64,000 nucleotides of DNA. Source: Rhodococcus sp. BP22. GTDB lineage: Bacteria; Actinomycetota; Actinomycetes; Mycobacteriales; Mycobacteriaceae. Numbering within the stretch: the stretch's first letter is position 1; each line of letters starts with the position of its first letter. The translations under genes and the position numbers were made by a program. The stretch covers positions 186,001 through 250,000 of the forward strand of contig NZ_JACFTB010000001.1 in the NCBI RefSeq assembly GCF_014281965.1, read 5' to 3'. Below are positions 56,582 to 64,000 of this stretch, piece by piece. Under the pieces are notes generated by a model, which was given only the letters and a program-made list of their open reading frames with translations, did not search any database and was not told the origin of the DNA.

Positions 56582-56919
56582 TCCGCAGCGCTTCTCCGGA
56601 CCGGCTACAACACTGCCGCGAGGGGCGGCCGGGACTCGTCGCAGACGGGTGTGTGAGGCAGCGACGCGGGCTGGATGACGTCACGAAGTGGCGGCTACGG
56701 CCGATCAGGTTTCACCCCCGCCGGGGCCACCTCGGAGGTCGGTTCGGATCTCCTGCGGCGAGCCAGCTTTTCCGGCCGGCCGCAGGGGCTGGTTCCTGCT
56801 TGCAGCGAGCGGAGTTCCTCGGGCTCGGCGACGAGCTCTTGCTGCCAGGATCGGCTGCGGCCGGCGGCTGCGGCGGTACAGGCGGGCTACGGGACTGACT
56901 CCTTCGGCGCACGTGGGTG

Positions 56920-56968
56920 GGCGGCTGCAGCGCTTTTCTGCAGCCGCCGGTGGCCCCCGGGCCACCGG
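56920..56968. terminator. Two adjacent strong hairpins
   Basis: First stem of 11 bp (56920-56930 / 56938-56948, 7-nt loop), then a 10-bp stem (56947-56956 / 56959-56968). They could be a double terminator, though no gene end is evident next to them. Confidence 0.45.
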
Positions 56969-57780
56969 CCAGGTCACTGTTTCAGCATCGAATATCTGGT
57001 GCCCACGTGCGCCGGAGGAGGCTGCTGACTTCGGGCTGGAGTATCTCGCTGGCAATAACTCAGGTGCGTTCAGTGCGCAATAACATTGTCGGAATTGCTG
57101 TTGTGGATCGACGGCGCGATCAAGGGGAAATAGACCTTTTTCTGCGGTGTGAACAATTCTTTTCGGCGTGCGTATGTGGGGCGTTTGTTTTCCTTTGTCG
57201 ACGCGGCAATATAAACGGCTTTTTCGGTCTCTCGATATTGTTTTCGGCGGCCCTCCGAGTAACCGAGATGGCCCATCGGGGGCTGTTGCGGGCCCCGGTG
57301 TCGACGGTGAAAGCCCAGTTCGTGGACTTTCGGAGCGTCGATGGCGTCAAGAATTGTTGACGATCGTCCTGGCGTCGGTCGGTGGCGGCAGCATTCGCAG
57401 ACGAGTGGCTGTCGTGCGGCCATTGTGCTGCACAATCGCCGCCCAGGTGACGACACCGGCGCGTATCAGCCTCGTGAGCTACCGATAGACACGGTTGTAT
57501 GGCGGTCGGAAGGCCGCTCTGCTGTCACTTTCAGTACGTTGCGACGGCGTTCCGACCGTGCATCGGGGGACTGTAATGCAGTACGGAAGCCGCAGAAGTA
57601 GACATATAACTGTTCAACGCGCACTTGACGCACGGTTGAACTGCAGTGCAGCGGTCTAAATGCCGTAGTACTGCGTAACAGCCGCCGTGCAGCCACATAT
57701 GCGGCTTTACGGCAGCGGTCCCTGCGAGGCGTTTGACACGATAGTGACCGTCCAGCAGCCACTACCGACGCCTTTGAATT

Positions 57781-57810
57781 GTTGTACGGCGGTAGCGCGG
57801 CGGCCCGATG
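57781..57810 (+). repeat. 30-bp direct repeat, copy 1
   Basis: Identical to 58995-59024 except for one base. Both copies begin GTTGTACGGCGGTAG. The two copies bracket the TetR/PH-protein gene pair. Confidence 0.6.
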
Positions 57811-58024
57811 GTGCTGTCAGTTTCAGAAGACGACTGCACGAGTTCAGGAGTGGAGTGCACTTACTCGGTCGATTCGGGTCGGGTTCACAGTCGGCCATCG
57901 AGCTGAGCATTCCGATGAACATCTTGCTCAGCGGATCCTTCGGGTCCGGTAGTCGATTCCCTCACGGAATCCGCGACCGGCCTGGGTGCGCAGTGCACCC
58001 GCGCTCGGAACGACGTTCGGGCTA

Positions 58025-58057
58025 TTGACTGGGCGTTTTAGAACGTGCATTCTTAAA
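58025..58057 (+). promoter_or_regulatory. Promoter/operator of the TetR-like gene
   Basis: TTGACT at 58025-58030 could be a -35 element. The inverted repeat TTTTAGAA-N6-TTCTTAAA (58036-58057, one mismatch) covers the -10 region and ends 2 bases before the GTG start codon. The transcript would be leaderless, and the palindrome is a plausible autoregulatory operator. Confidence 0.5.
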
Positions 58058-58059
58058 CT

Positions 58060-58428
58060 GTGGGAAGACCAAGGAGGTTTGAATCGAGCAGGGTTGTTGC
58101 TGCGGCAGCTGTCCTCTTCGACAGCGACGGGTACGAGGGCAGTTCGATGGATCGCCTCGTGCAGGTGACCGGAGTCCATCGGGGAAGTCTCTACGCCACA
58201 TTCGGCAGCAAACGTGGCCTCTTCCTCGCATGCCTGCGCGCTGCCGTCACGTCCACGGCACCCAGCGGATCGGGCCTGCTGCTCGTCGCCCTGGGTGAAT
58301 TGGCATCTCGGGACGAGGAGGTGCGTGCGATATGCGCCGAAGCAATTGACGCATGGGGCGATCAGGCGGCACACGAACTCGGTAGACGACTGCTGGCGCG
58401 GGCTGGCCTGACGAAAGGGAACGAATGA
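58060..58428 (+). CDS. Short TetR/AcrR-family transcriptional regulator
   Basis: GTG start with no ribosome site, product of 122 aa. The N-terminal DNA-binding domain is typical (MGRPRRFESSRVVAAAAVLF, then SMDRLVQVTGVHRGSLYATFGSKRGLF). The C-terminal domain is only ~65 residues instead of ~140, so the ligand-binding and dimerisation part is much reduced, as if internally deleted. It overlaps the next gene by 4 bp (ATGA). An inverted repeat sits just upstream, suggesting autoregulation. Confidence 0.7.
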   Translation: MGRPRRFESSRVVAAAAVLFDSDGYEGSSMDRLVQVTGVHRGSLYATFGSKRGLFLACLRAAVTSTAPSGSGLLLVALGELASRDEEVRAICAEAIDAWGDQAAHELGRRLLARAGLTKGNE

Positions 58429-58790
58429 ATGACGTGACGATCGACCGCAGTAGGGGAATCCTCGTGGTCGAGCCACGCGGACTGAACAAGCTGTGGGGAT
58501 TCGTGCGCCGTATCGAGGTGTCGCTATCCCAGGTGCGCGGCGCTACGCATGACCCAGGCGCTGCTCAGGAGTACAAGGGCGTGAGGGCGCCCGGCCTGGG
58601 CCTTCCGGGACATAAGTGGGTGGGGACCTGGCGTAAGGACGGCGAGCGGCACTACTGGAACGTCAAGGGCGGGAGGGACGTCGTGGTGGTCGAGGTGTCC
58701 ACCCCGCGATTCAACCGCCTCTACCTGAGTGTCGAGGAGCCGCGCAAGGTTGTCGATGCGATCAACGCGGCCATCGCGCATCAGAACTGA
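58425..58790 (+). CDS. Small PH-like domain protein
   Basis: This 121-aa soluble protein is beta-rich: GILVVEPRGLNKLWGFVRRIEVSLSQVRGA, then GVRAPGLGLPGHKWVGTWRKDGERHYWNVKGGRDVVVVEV, ending in a helix VEEPRKVVDAINAAIAH. This strand-strand-helix plan with a GTW(R/Y) turn suggests a bacterial PH domain. It is co-translated with the TetR-like gene and may be its regulatory target or partner. Function unknown. Confidence 0.55.
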   Translation: MNDVTIDRSRGILVVEPRGLNKLWGFVRRIEVSLSQVRGATHDPGAAQEYKGVRAPGLGLPGHKWVGTWRKDGERHYWNVKGGRDVVVVEVSTPRFNRLYLSVEEPRKVVDAINAAIAHQN

Positions 58791-58994
58791 CACCTCGATC
58801 CGGAAGCCGGAGCACAGATCCGCGATTGGACTTGAGGTAACCGATTCACTCGGCAGCAAGGCCGATCGGAAGGCTGGCTGGCTGGCTGGACACTGCGACC
58901 TCCCCACCTTTGGTGGATGTGTTACCGCGATTGCAATGACAACTGTCTGGTTTTGGCAGCGTCGGCATCGAATCGTGGGTGGTGTCACCTCAGT

Positions 58995-59024
58995 GTTGTA
59001 CGGCGGTAGTGCGGCGGCCCGATG
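58995..59024 (+). repeat. 30-bp direct repeat, copy 2
   Basis: One mismatch relative to 57781-57810, 1.2 kb away. Confidence 0.6.
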
Positions 59025-59031
59025 CCACCAC

Positions 59032-59083
59032 CGAAAAAGCAAGAACCCGCACCTGCCGGGAAGGCAGAGTGCGGGTTCGGTGG
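59032..59083 (-). terminator. Terminator, copy 1 of a duplicated 52-bp unit
   Basis: The stem (arms at 59044-59057 and 59062-59077, with one bulge) is followed on the minus strand by a T-run (complement of 59034-59038). A nearly identical unit lies at 59805-59856 with two mismatches. Confidence 0.75.
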
Positions 59084-59116
59084 TGGGCGATGCGGCCGAT
59101 TATGGCGCTCTGAGCC

Positions 59117-59674
59117 TCAGAATGGAAAGAGCGCCTCTGCAGCTCCGGCGAAGATCGCCGGCAGCATCAGCTGCGCGCCGGTACCGAACGAAGCTGCAAG
59201 AACGTAACCGAGCGAGCAGGTCAAAGGGGTTGAGTCCACTTTGTGTGCGACTACACCGGCCATTCGAATTTCGTCAGTCCATTCCACCACGACGTCGTAC
59301 TCGTCGTCGGCAGTGAACATGCCGATTTCATTGCTTCCGGTGTGCCGCGTCCCTTCGACGAGTCGGTGGGCATGCGGCGTCGCGGCAGTGAAAAGCCAGG
59401 CTTGATCGTGCCCGGTGATATGTATGCGGTAGGACCGGCGTGAAAACTTGCCAGGAGAGAGATCGAGGTCGTATCCCTTGCCGTCGATCAGTAGACGTAG
59501 ATGTCGGCCGTCACGGGTGCCGATGGGCACGTCGGTTCGTACGGCGTGCTCGCCGCTGCGGGTGACCGATGCCGTGGGAATGGACTCGCCGGAAATCACG
59601 AAGCTGCGCCCGCCGTCGTTCCGTTGGAGCCTGATCGAACCGTAACGGGAGTCGAGCATTTCGTGGGAAGGCAC
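59117..59674 (-). CDS. Hypothetical protein (beta-rich, hydrophobic C-terminus)
   Basis: Product of 185 aa from a GTG; a Met 5 codons later is also possible. Neither has a good ribosome site. Beta-strand-rich middle (SFVISGESIPTASVTRSGEHAV, FSRRSYRIHITG, DEYDVVVEWTDEIRMAG) resembles a fold of envelope or PH-like proteins. The C-terminus is hydrophobic (SLGYVLAASFGTGAQLMLPAIFAGAA). No family recognised. Followed by its own terminator. Confidence 0.55.
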   Translation of the reverse strand: MPSHEMLDSRYGSIRLQRNDGGRSFVISGESIPTASVTRSGEHAVRTDVPIGTRDGRHLRLLIDGKGYDLDLSPGKFSRRSYRIHITGHDQAWLFTAATPHAHRLVEGTRHTGSNEIGMFTADDEYDVVVEWTDEIRMAGVVAHKVDSTPLTCSLGYVLAASFGTGAQLMLPAIFAGAAEALFPF

Positions 59675-59724
59675 GGATTCGATGCTAAATGTCGGCCGCC
59701 TTGGGATCGTGAACGGCGGGCGCT

Positions 59725-59785
59725 GTGGATCCGCCGGATCGAGGTATCGGTGGCGATGGTGGCGAGCGCTTCAGAGGTGGCCCAG
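59725..59785 (+). pseudogene. Possible fragment of a PH-like gene
   Basis: A short frame reading LWIRRIEVSVAMV resembles LWGFVRRIEVSLSQV of the gene at 58425-58790. No start, stop or continuation is preserved. The stretch lies next to the duplicated terminator, suggesting a decayed duplication. Weak evidence. Confidence 0.25.
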
Positions 59786-59804
59786 CAGCCATCACTGCGG
59801 CCGG

Positions 59805-59856
59805 CGAAAAAGCAGGAACCCGCACCTGCCGGGAAGGCAGAGTGCGGGTTCTGTGG
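59805..59856 (-). terminator. Terminator, copy 2 of the duplicated 52-bp unit
   Basis: Same hairpin and T-run as the copy at 59032-59083. It lies ~100 bp beyond the end of the minus-strand gene at 59953-61197. Confidence 0.75.
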
Positions 59857-59952
59857 GGTTAGAGCCCGATCAGACGAGGTGCAAAACTGTCGTCGCCGAT
59901 TCGACCTGGGATCCGAGGGAGCCGCCGATGGCTTCGCCGATCGGCGCAGGGG

Positions 59953-61197
59953 TCAGAAGAAACGGTAGCGGGCGGTGCTGACCTGGAATCCGTGTCCGGA
60001 TTCGTCGTGTTGGCAGATCGCACCGCCGGTCTCGCCACTGAACGCGCAGGTCATTCCGTATGCGGTCATGGTGCTGCCGAACGGCAGCGTCGTTTCTTGC
60101 ATCGATTGCCGGTCTTGCATATGGGAATTGCCGCCTGAATCTGCGAGCAGGCCGGTCTCGCCGTCCGATCCAACTTTGATCAGACGTGCATCGGTACCTG
60201 CCGACAACGGTTCTCCGACTGGCGACGAGCAGAACGCTCCGGTCCGCGAGATCGTGCAGTAGTAGTCACCGCTCGGACTGGAGAGTTGGCAGATGCCTCC
60301 GTCTGCGCAGGCACCCGGGTCGACCGGTGTTCCGACGATTCCGTCGGAGTTGTTCTCGGACGATGAGTTGCCCCCCAGAGGGGGGCCGGTGGGGGCCGTG
60401 GTCGGGGCAGCTACCGGAACTGAGGCTTCTGCTGCGGTGGACGCACTGCATCGTTGTTGTTGCGGCCACACGAGACTTGTGCTGGGGTCGGTCCCGGGTT
60501 GGCCGTACTCGACGGGCATGACCGTCGCTTGTATAGATGTAAATCCCGCCGCGAGCGGAGGAAAATTGGCCAGATCCACTGTGAAGGCAATCGTATTGCC
60601 CACAACTCCCGAGTTGACGGGTGTCGGTTCGGCAGTGAGATCGTAGTTGTAATCAAACGAGTTGCCCTCAACCGTCCATCGCTTGTCTCCTGCACCGTAA
60701 AGGTTCCGAGAGAAGTAGAGGTTGTATCCGTTTGCTCCGTCGGCTTCTTCGTCGAAGAACAGTGAAGCGTCGAAGTTGAAGTACAGATCAGCGCTGAAGT
60801 TGAGGCTACCGGGAGCTGGGTAGTACGGGTCGTATCCGGGCAGCGCCACGATATTGGGCGGTGGTGGTGGTGGGCCTGCCATCGTCAGTTCTATTCGGAG
60901 TCGGTCTGGTCCGGCGTTTTCGAGCCGCACAGCCCGCGCGCGGACCGGCGCCGGCGCTGGCTGATCGATGTAGCTGGGGGGAACGCCAGGGCCCGAATGC
61001 GGTACCGAAACACACGGAAGCGTTTGGGGAAATGCGGACCAGTCGATGCTTGCCGCCTCGCTTTGGTCGGACATCCGCACCCAGGTCGCGGTTACCGCGA
61101 CTGCGATGACCAGCACACCAACGACTGCGGCGGCAATAATTAGTCGGCGCCGATTCCTAGGCGGGGATGGGGGTTGGCCGATGGTCGGTTCGCTCAT
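59953..61197 (-). CDS. Membrane-anchored extracytoplasmic protein of unknown function
   Basis: This 414-aa protein has a Pro-rich cytosolic N-terminus, one membrane helix (RLIIAAAVVGVLVIAVAVTATWV), then an ectodomain. A first part contains FSADLYFNFDASLFFDEEADG and TVDLANFPPLAAG. A Ser/Pro/Thr linker follows, then a cysteine-bearing C-terminal part (GDYYCTISRTGAFCSSP, TAYGMTCAFSGETGGAICQHDESGHGF) resembling small secreted actinobacterial modules. No enzyme motif is visible. Confidence 0.6.
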   Translation of the reverse strand: MSEPTIGQPPSPPRNRRRLIIAAAVVGVLVIAVAVTATWVRMSDQSEAASIDWSAFPQTLPCVSVPHSGPGVPPSYIDQPAPAPVRARAVRLENAGPDRLRIELTMAGPPPPPPNIVALPGYDPYYPAPGSLNFSADLYFNFDASLFFDEEADGANGYNLYFSRNLYGAGDKRWTVEGNSFDYNYDLTAEPTPVNSGVVGNTIAFTVDLANFPPLAAGFTSIQATVMPVEYGQPGTDPSTSLVWPQQQRCSASTAAEASVPVAAPTTAPTGPPLGGNSSSENNSDGIVGTPVDPGACADGGICQLSSPSGDYYCTISRTGAFCSSPVGEPLSAGTDARLIKVGSDGETGLLADSGGNSHMQDRQSMQETTLPFGSTMTAYGMTCAFSGETGGAICQHDESGHGFQVSTARYRFF

Positions 61198-61488
61198 TGG
61201 TTCAGGGTGCCATGCAGAGTGTGCCCAGCACGTTCGATAACCACATCGGCACGATGGTCAAGCAACGCATTGCTTCTCGGCGCCGTGTTGATGTCGGAAG
61301 CACGCCTGGCAATCTGCCTTCCCGAATTCTCACGGGACGCGCGCCTCCGTCGAGTGCGGTACCTGATGGGCCCGGTTGCGCGGCACCGCCAGATGCTGAC
61401 CGAACCATCGAAGAAACAAATGGGCCTGTAGTTCCGATAGCGAAGCGAACGGTCTCATCAGAGACCTTGGGATAGGAAGGTTCTACCA
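61198..61488. other. Divergent intergenic region (291 bp)
   Basis: Between the minus-strand membrane protein and the plus-strand DUF2510 gene. AGGAAGG at 61474-61480 is the ribosome site of the latter. No gene recognised. Confidence 0.4.
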
Positions 61489-62121
61489 GTGCCCGTGCTT
61501 TCTCCGACGGAACGTGGTTTGCGAATCAGGGCGACTGCGCTGATCGGCGTCGTTCTCGCGCTCGCCGGGGTTCTTTTGCTCGTATATCCCGTGTCGGTTT
61601 CGTCCTACGGTCTGTCAGCATCGTGTGGGAACACGATCACCAGGGATAACAGTGAGCCGTCGAAGCTGGACGCCAGATTCGACACCAGGCTCGCGCAGGA
61701 ACTCGATATTCCGACTCCTTTGGACCTCGACACAGCGCCGTTCACGAAGTGCACCGACGCGCTGACGCTACGTCGCTGGATCGCGTGGCCTGCGGTCCTC
61801 GTCGGCATCGTCATCGCTTTTGCCGCTCTCAGAAAACTTACGTGGACGAGAGTCGCCAGGCCTCCGAGTAGAGGCCAAGCCCATGTCAGCGCCTCAACGG
61901 TCGACTCTCACGCACAGAACTCGGCCCAGTCATCGCCACAACCGGTCCCGAACACCGCTCCCGGTCATGCTCCCCTTCCGCTTGCACCTGCCGGCTGGTA
62001 TCAGGATCCCCACCAGGGGAACAGCATGCGCTGGTTCGACGGATCGCAGTGGACAGCAGGAACAGCTCCCGGCACTCAAAGCGAGGCGTCCCCAAGCCAA
62101 ACCGAAAGAGGCACCCCATGA
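61489..62121 (+). CDS. DUF2510 membrane protein
   Basis: The GTG at 61489 has AGGAAGG 8 nt upstream, giving 210 aa. Two membrane helices (TALIGVVLALAGVLLLVYPVSV and WIAWPAVLVGIVIAFAALRKL) flank an ~60-residue extracytoplasmic loop with two Cys. The C-terminal tail carries the DUF2510 motif PAGWYQDPHQGNSMRWFDGSQWT, a short Trp-rich cytosolic module common in actinobacterial membrane proteins. It overlaps the next gene as ATGA. Confidence 0.75.
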   Translation: MPVLSPTERGLRIRATALIGVVLALAGVLLLVYPVSVSSYGLSASCGNTITRDNSEPSKLDARFDTRLAQELDIPTPLDLDTAPFTKCTDALTLRRWIAWPAVLVGIVIAFAALRKLTWTRVARPPSRGQAHVSASTVDSHAQNSAQSSPQPVPNTAPGHAPLPLAPAGWYQDPHQGNSMRWFDGSQWTAGTAPGTQSEASPSQTERGTP

Positions 62122-62489
62122 AAGCAGCTGTAGGAACGAAGCTTTTCGTTGGTGTGGTGCTCGCCGGAATCGTCGCAGGGACGGTAGCGACCGTAGATGC
62201 GACGACAGTACCGACGCACAGCACTACGCCGTACGGCCTGCGTACTGCTCTCTATCCCGCCTACCACGGTGCGATGACCAAGTACCTCGGGCCCAGACTT
62301 CGAGAGCAATATGACTTGACCCACTTCGACAGAGAATTTGAATTGCTCTGCGTTGAGGCGGAGCGCAACCGCCTTACAGATGAGCAAAGCAGCGAGCTTG
62401 CGGCCCAAATCCCACCCGCAATCGACTACCGCAAAGCTCGCGAGCTTTGGGCAATCACTCTCGCCTACGGCATCTGTACCATCCGCTGA
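62118..62489 (+). CDS. Small secreted protein
   Basis: The ATG overlaps the previous stop (62118-62121). Product of 123 aa with a signal peptide (KLFVGVVLAGIVAGTVATVDA) and a helical mature part, REQYDLTHFDREFELLCVEAERNRLTDEQSSELAAQ, with Cys residues at two sites. Co-translated with the DUF2510 protein. Family unknown. Confidence 0.6.
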   Translation: MKAAVGTKLFVGVVLAGIVAGTVATVDATTVPTHSTTPYGLRTALYPAYHGAMTKYLGPRLREQYDLTHFDREFELLCVEAERNRLTDEQSSELAAQIPPAIDYRKARELWAITLAYGICTIR

Positions 62490-62894
62490 CCACGAGATCA
62501 CCTAGGTAACAGCACCACCGCAGACACAATCACCACAGACGCACGCATATCCAACGCCTCGGCTTGCTCGGGCACAGAGGTTCCCCCCTCCCAGCGGCGG
62601 TCTCCTTGCGCACCGGCGGGTACGGGCGAACTGCACAAGCCGATGCGCGAGCGCGGCGAGCCCGCAGACGATCAGCATCACGATGTAGGCCCCGCGGGTT
62701 TCGACGAGGAATGAGCGGTCGTCAATAAAGCCGGTGCCACGGCGGCCAGGAGACTAGCCGGTACTGCGAACAGCAGTGCTACCGACGCTTCCGGGCGTGT
62801 CGGGGAGCCGCCGGCGGCTTCGCCGTACCGGCGCAGTGTCGATGTGCGGAATACTCCCGGACGACACCAGCGAGTACGAGGAACGGACACATTG
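62490..62894. other. Intergenic region (405 bp) with a possible decayed membrane-protein gene
   Basis: On the minus strand, one frame reads SVALLFAVPASLLAAVAPALL and the adjacent frame DRSFLVETRGAYIVMLIVCG with LAALAHRLVQFARTRR. This suggests a small two-helix membrane protein broken by a frameshift near 62725. A 25-codon frame (62575-62498) with GGGAGGGGGG upstream also exists. No intact gene. GAGGAACGG at 62878-62886 is the ribosome site of the next gene. Confidence 0.35.
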
Positions 62895-63674
62895 ATGACA
62901 AGCCCCACACCCCCGCCCGGATGGCACCCGGACCCGAGCGAGCCTGGACTGCTCAGATATTGGGACGGAACTCAGTGGACCGAGCACACTCAGAGCGCCG
63001 CCGAGCCCACAGCAGCGGGGCCCACAGCAGCGGAAAACATACCTGCGGACCCTGCGGAGCTCGCGGCAACAGACGAGCCCGGCCGCACCGGCGTTCCCCG
63101 TGCGGTCAAGATCGTCGGGGGCATCGTCGCCGCGTTCGTTGTGCTCGGGGTGATCGGTGCCGTGTTCGGTGACGAGGAATCTTCCGATGACTCCGATGCT
63201 GCCGCCCCGCAGCCGACCTCGAGCTCGGCTGCACCGCAGGTAACGACCCTCGCACCAGTGAGGACCACGCCTGCACCGGTGACAACCACCACTGCTGTTC
63301 AGCCGACCACGACCACTCCGGCGCCGGCTGCGGGTCCTGCGACGTACACGTCCGATCCACGGTGTGCCTCGGCGAATCAGTCGCTAGTGGACCAGGTCAC
63401 GGCCGGTTTCTCCGAATCGGGTCTGACACTGACAAACGGCACGGTCATCGATGCAGGCGAGTACACCTATGTCGGCGGAACCACTGTCGACGCCGCAGGT
63501 CGTGTCGAGAACCGATCGGATGTCTGGGTGATCTCGGACGGGGCTGTGTACGCCTCTACCGGAGGAGCCAGGAACACCACGACCTGGCCGAAGGCCAGCT
63601 CGAAACTCGGTATCTCTGCCGGTGACCCTGACGTCCAAGCCGTCGACACCTGCGTCGTGGAACTCACCAAGTGA
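62895..63674 (+). CDS. DUF2510 membrane-anchored secreted protein
   Basis: The ATG at 62895 follows GAGGAACGG by 8 nt. Product of 259 aa: N-terminal DUF2510 (PPPGWHPDPSEPGLLRYWDGTQWTEHT), a linker, one membrane helix (AVKIVGGIVAAFVVLGVIGAVFG), a long Thr/Pro linker, and an ectodomain (GLTLTNGTVIDAGEYTYVGG, then VENRSDVWVISDGAVYASTGGA) with a Cys pair. Similar architecture is frequent in Rhodococcus proteins of unknown role. Confidence 0.75.
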   Translation: MTSPTPPPGWHPDPSEPGLLRYWDGTQWTEHTQSAAEPTAAGPTAAENIPADPAELAATDEPGRTGVPRAVKIVGGIVAAFVVLGVIGAVFGDEESSDDSDAAAPQPTSSSAAPQVTTLAPVRTTPAPVTTTTAVQPTTTTPAPAAGPATYTSDPRCASANQSLVDQVTAGFSESGLTLTNGTVIDAGEYTYVGGTTVDAAGRVENRSDVWVISDGAVYASTGGARNTTTWPKASSKLGISAGDPDVQAVDTCVVELTK

Positions 63675-63899
63675 CACTGTCGCCGTCAGGGGACAGCAGT
63701 GCGGATCGAAGCGCAGCGTGATTCGGGCGTGAGGTCGGTGTCTACAATTCCGCTGCACCTGATGGTGGGACGCACGCCGGGGACCTCATCTGGATCGCGG
63801 TACTCAGACGGCCGAAGAATTGGACGTCCAGGTACCGTCCACTCCTTGCCAACATTTCGGCGAGCCCTCAGCTCGACCACATCAGAAAGACCACTCCCC

Positions 63900-64000
63900 A
63901 TGAGATGTATACCCACCCTCGCTGCTGCCACTGTCCTGGCGGCAGGTCTGTTCCTCGCCGCTTGTGGCAACGACGATGACGCCAAGGTCGAAACCAACAG
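63900..64000 (+). CDS. Lipoprotein, N-terminal part, runs off the right edge
   Basis: From the ATG at 63900 a typical lipoprotein signal peptide is seen: MRCIPTLAAATVLAAGLFLAAC, with lipobox LAAC, followed by a charged linker GNDDDAKVETN. The mature domain lies outside the window. Ribosome site weak. Confidence 0.65.
   Translation, partial: MRCIPTLAAATVLAAGLFLAACGNDDDAKVETN

Larger units (their letters stand above)
54752..58035. other. 3.3-kb region without convincing genes, rich in hairpins
   Basis: Many ORFs are open on both strands because of high GC, but none shows conserved motifs together with a ribosome site. It holds a decayed serine-recombinase start (54948-55052), a low-complexity frame (55398-55940), a cluster of GCTXCGC-type mini-palindromes (55796-56581), a long inverted repeat (56289-56360), and two tandem strong hairpins (56920-56968). 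From ~56990 to 57700 base composition becomes more AT-rich, and nothing was recognised. Confidence 0.5.
58791..59116. other. Intergenic region (326 bp) with repeat and terminator
   Basis: Holds the second 30-bp direct repeat (58995-59024) and a hairpin terminator (59032-59083) used by the minus-strand gene that ends at 59117. No gene is seen. Confidence 0.5.

Overview
The window is about 62% GC by impression and is packed with actinobacterial genes. It encodes phosphatidylinositol-mannoside synthesis (pgsA, patA, pimA), an antigen-85-type mycolyltransferase, and RDD and proline/glycine-rich membrane proteins. Gene order from the left edge to about 34.8 kb follows the Mycobacterium tuberculosis Rv2559c-Rv2614c block: rarA, Pro/Gly membrane protein, aspS, zinc peptidase, radical SAM, hisS, metallo-beta-lactamase hydrolase, ppiB, relA, apt, lipoprotein, secF, secD, yajC, ruvBAC, yebC, pdxT, tesB, pdxS, Nudix, pimA, patA, pgsA, HIT, thrS. 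Together these point to a mycolic-acid-containing actinomycete, most likely Rhodococcus.

Region 1 (1-39.5 kb) is chromosomal core. It holds translation genes (aspS, hisS, thrS), the stringent-response enzyme RelA beside adenine salvage (apt), the Sec accessory motor (secD, secF, yajC), Holliday-junction processing (ruvC-ruvA-ruvB behind a LexA-like box), vitamin B6 synthesis (pdxS, pdxT) and a compact pgsA-patA-pimA-Nudix phospholipid/PIM operon. Many neighbours overlap by 4 bp (GTGA or ATGA), implying translational coupling. The right part of this region turns to envelope functions: a secreted protein, an Ag85-like esterase, a decayed carboxylesterase, an LppP/LprE lipoprotein and a GT87 mannosyltransferase.

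Region 2 (about 40.1-54.8 kb) is an accessory island. It opens with a displaced tRNA 3' end plus its terminator (likely attL), followed by a tyrosine integrase. It then carries a Type III-like restriction-modification pair (mod/res), several unrecognised proteins, an IS110-family element with a possible bridge-RNA leader, a small-peptide gene overlapping a zinc-ribbon protein of unknown function, and a HEPN-like protein with an Rx4H motif. This is the most likely home of new biology. The right attachment site is not visible in the window.

Region 3 (about 54.8-58.0 kb) is a 3.3-kb stretch with no convincing gene. It contains a decayed serine-recombinase start and a cluster of strong hairpins, several centred on GCTXCGC-type motifs of the kind associated with linear-replicon ends in Rhodococcus and Streptomyces.

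Region 4 (58.0-64.0 kb) holds small, lineage-specific genes: a short TetR regulator coupled to a PH-like protein, two membrane or secreted proteins followed by nearly identical terminators, and DUF2510 membrane proteins. It ends inside a lipoprotein gene. Product calls come from reading motifs and recollection of families. No database search was run.
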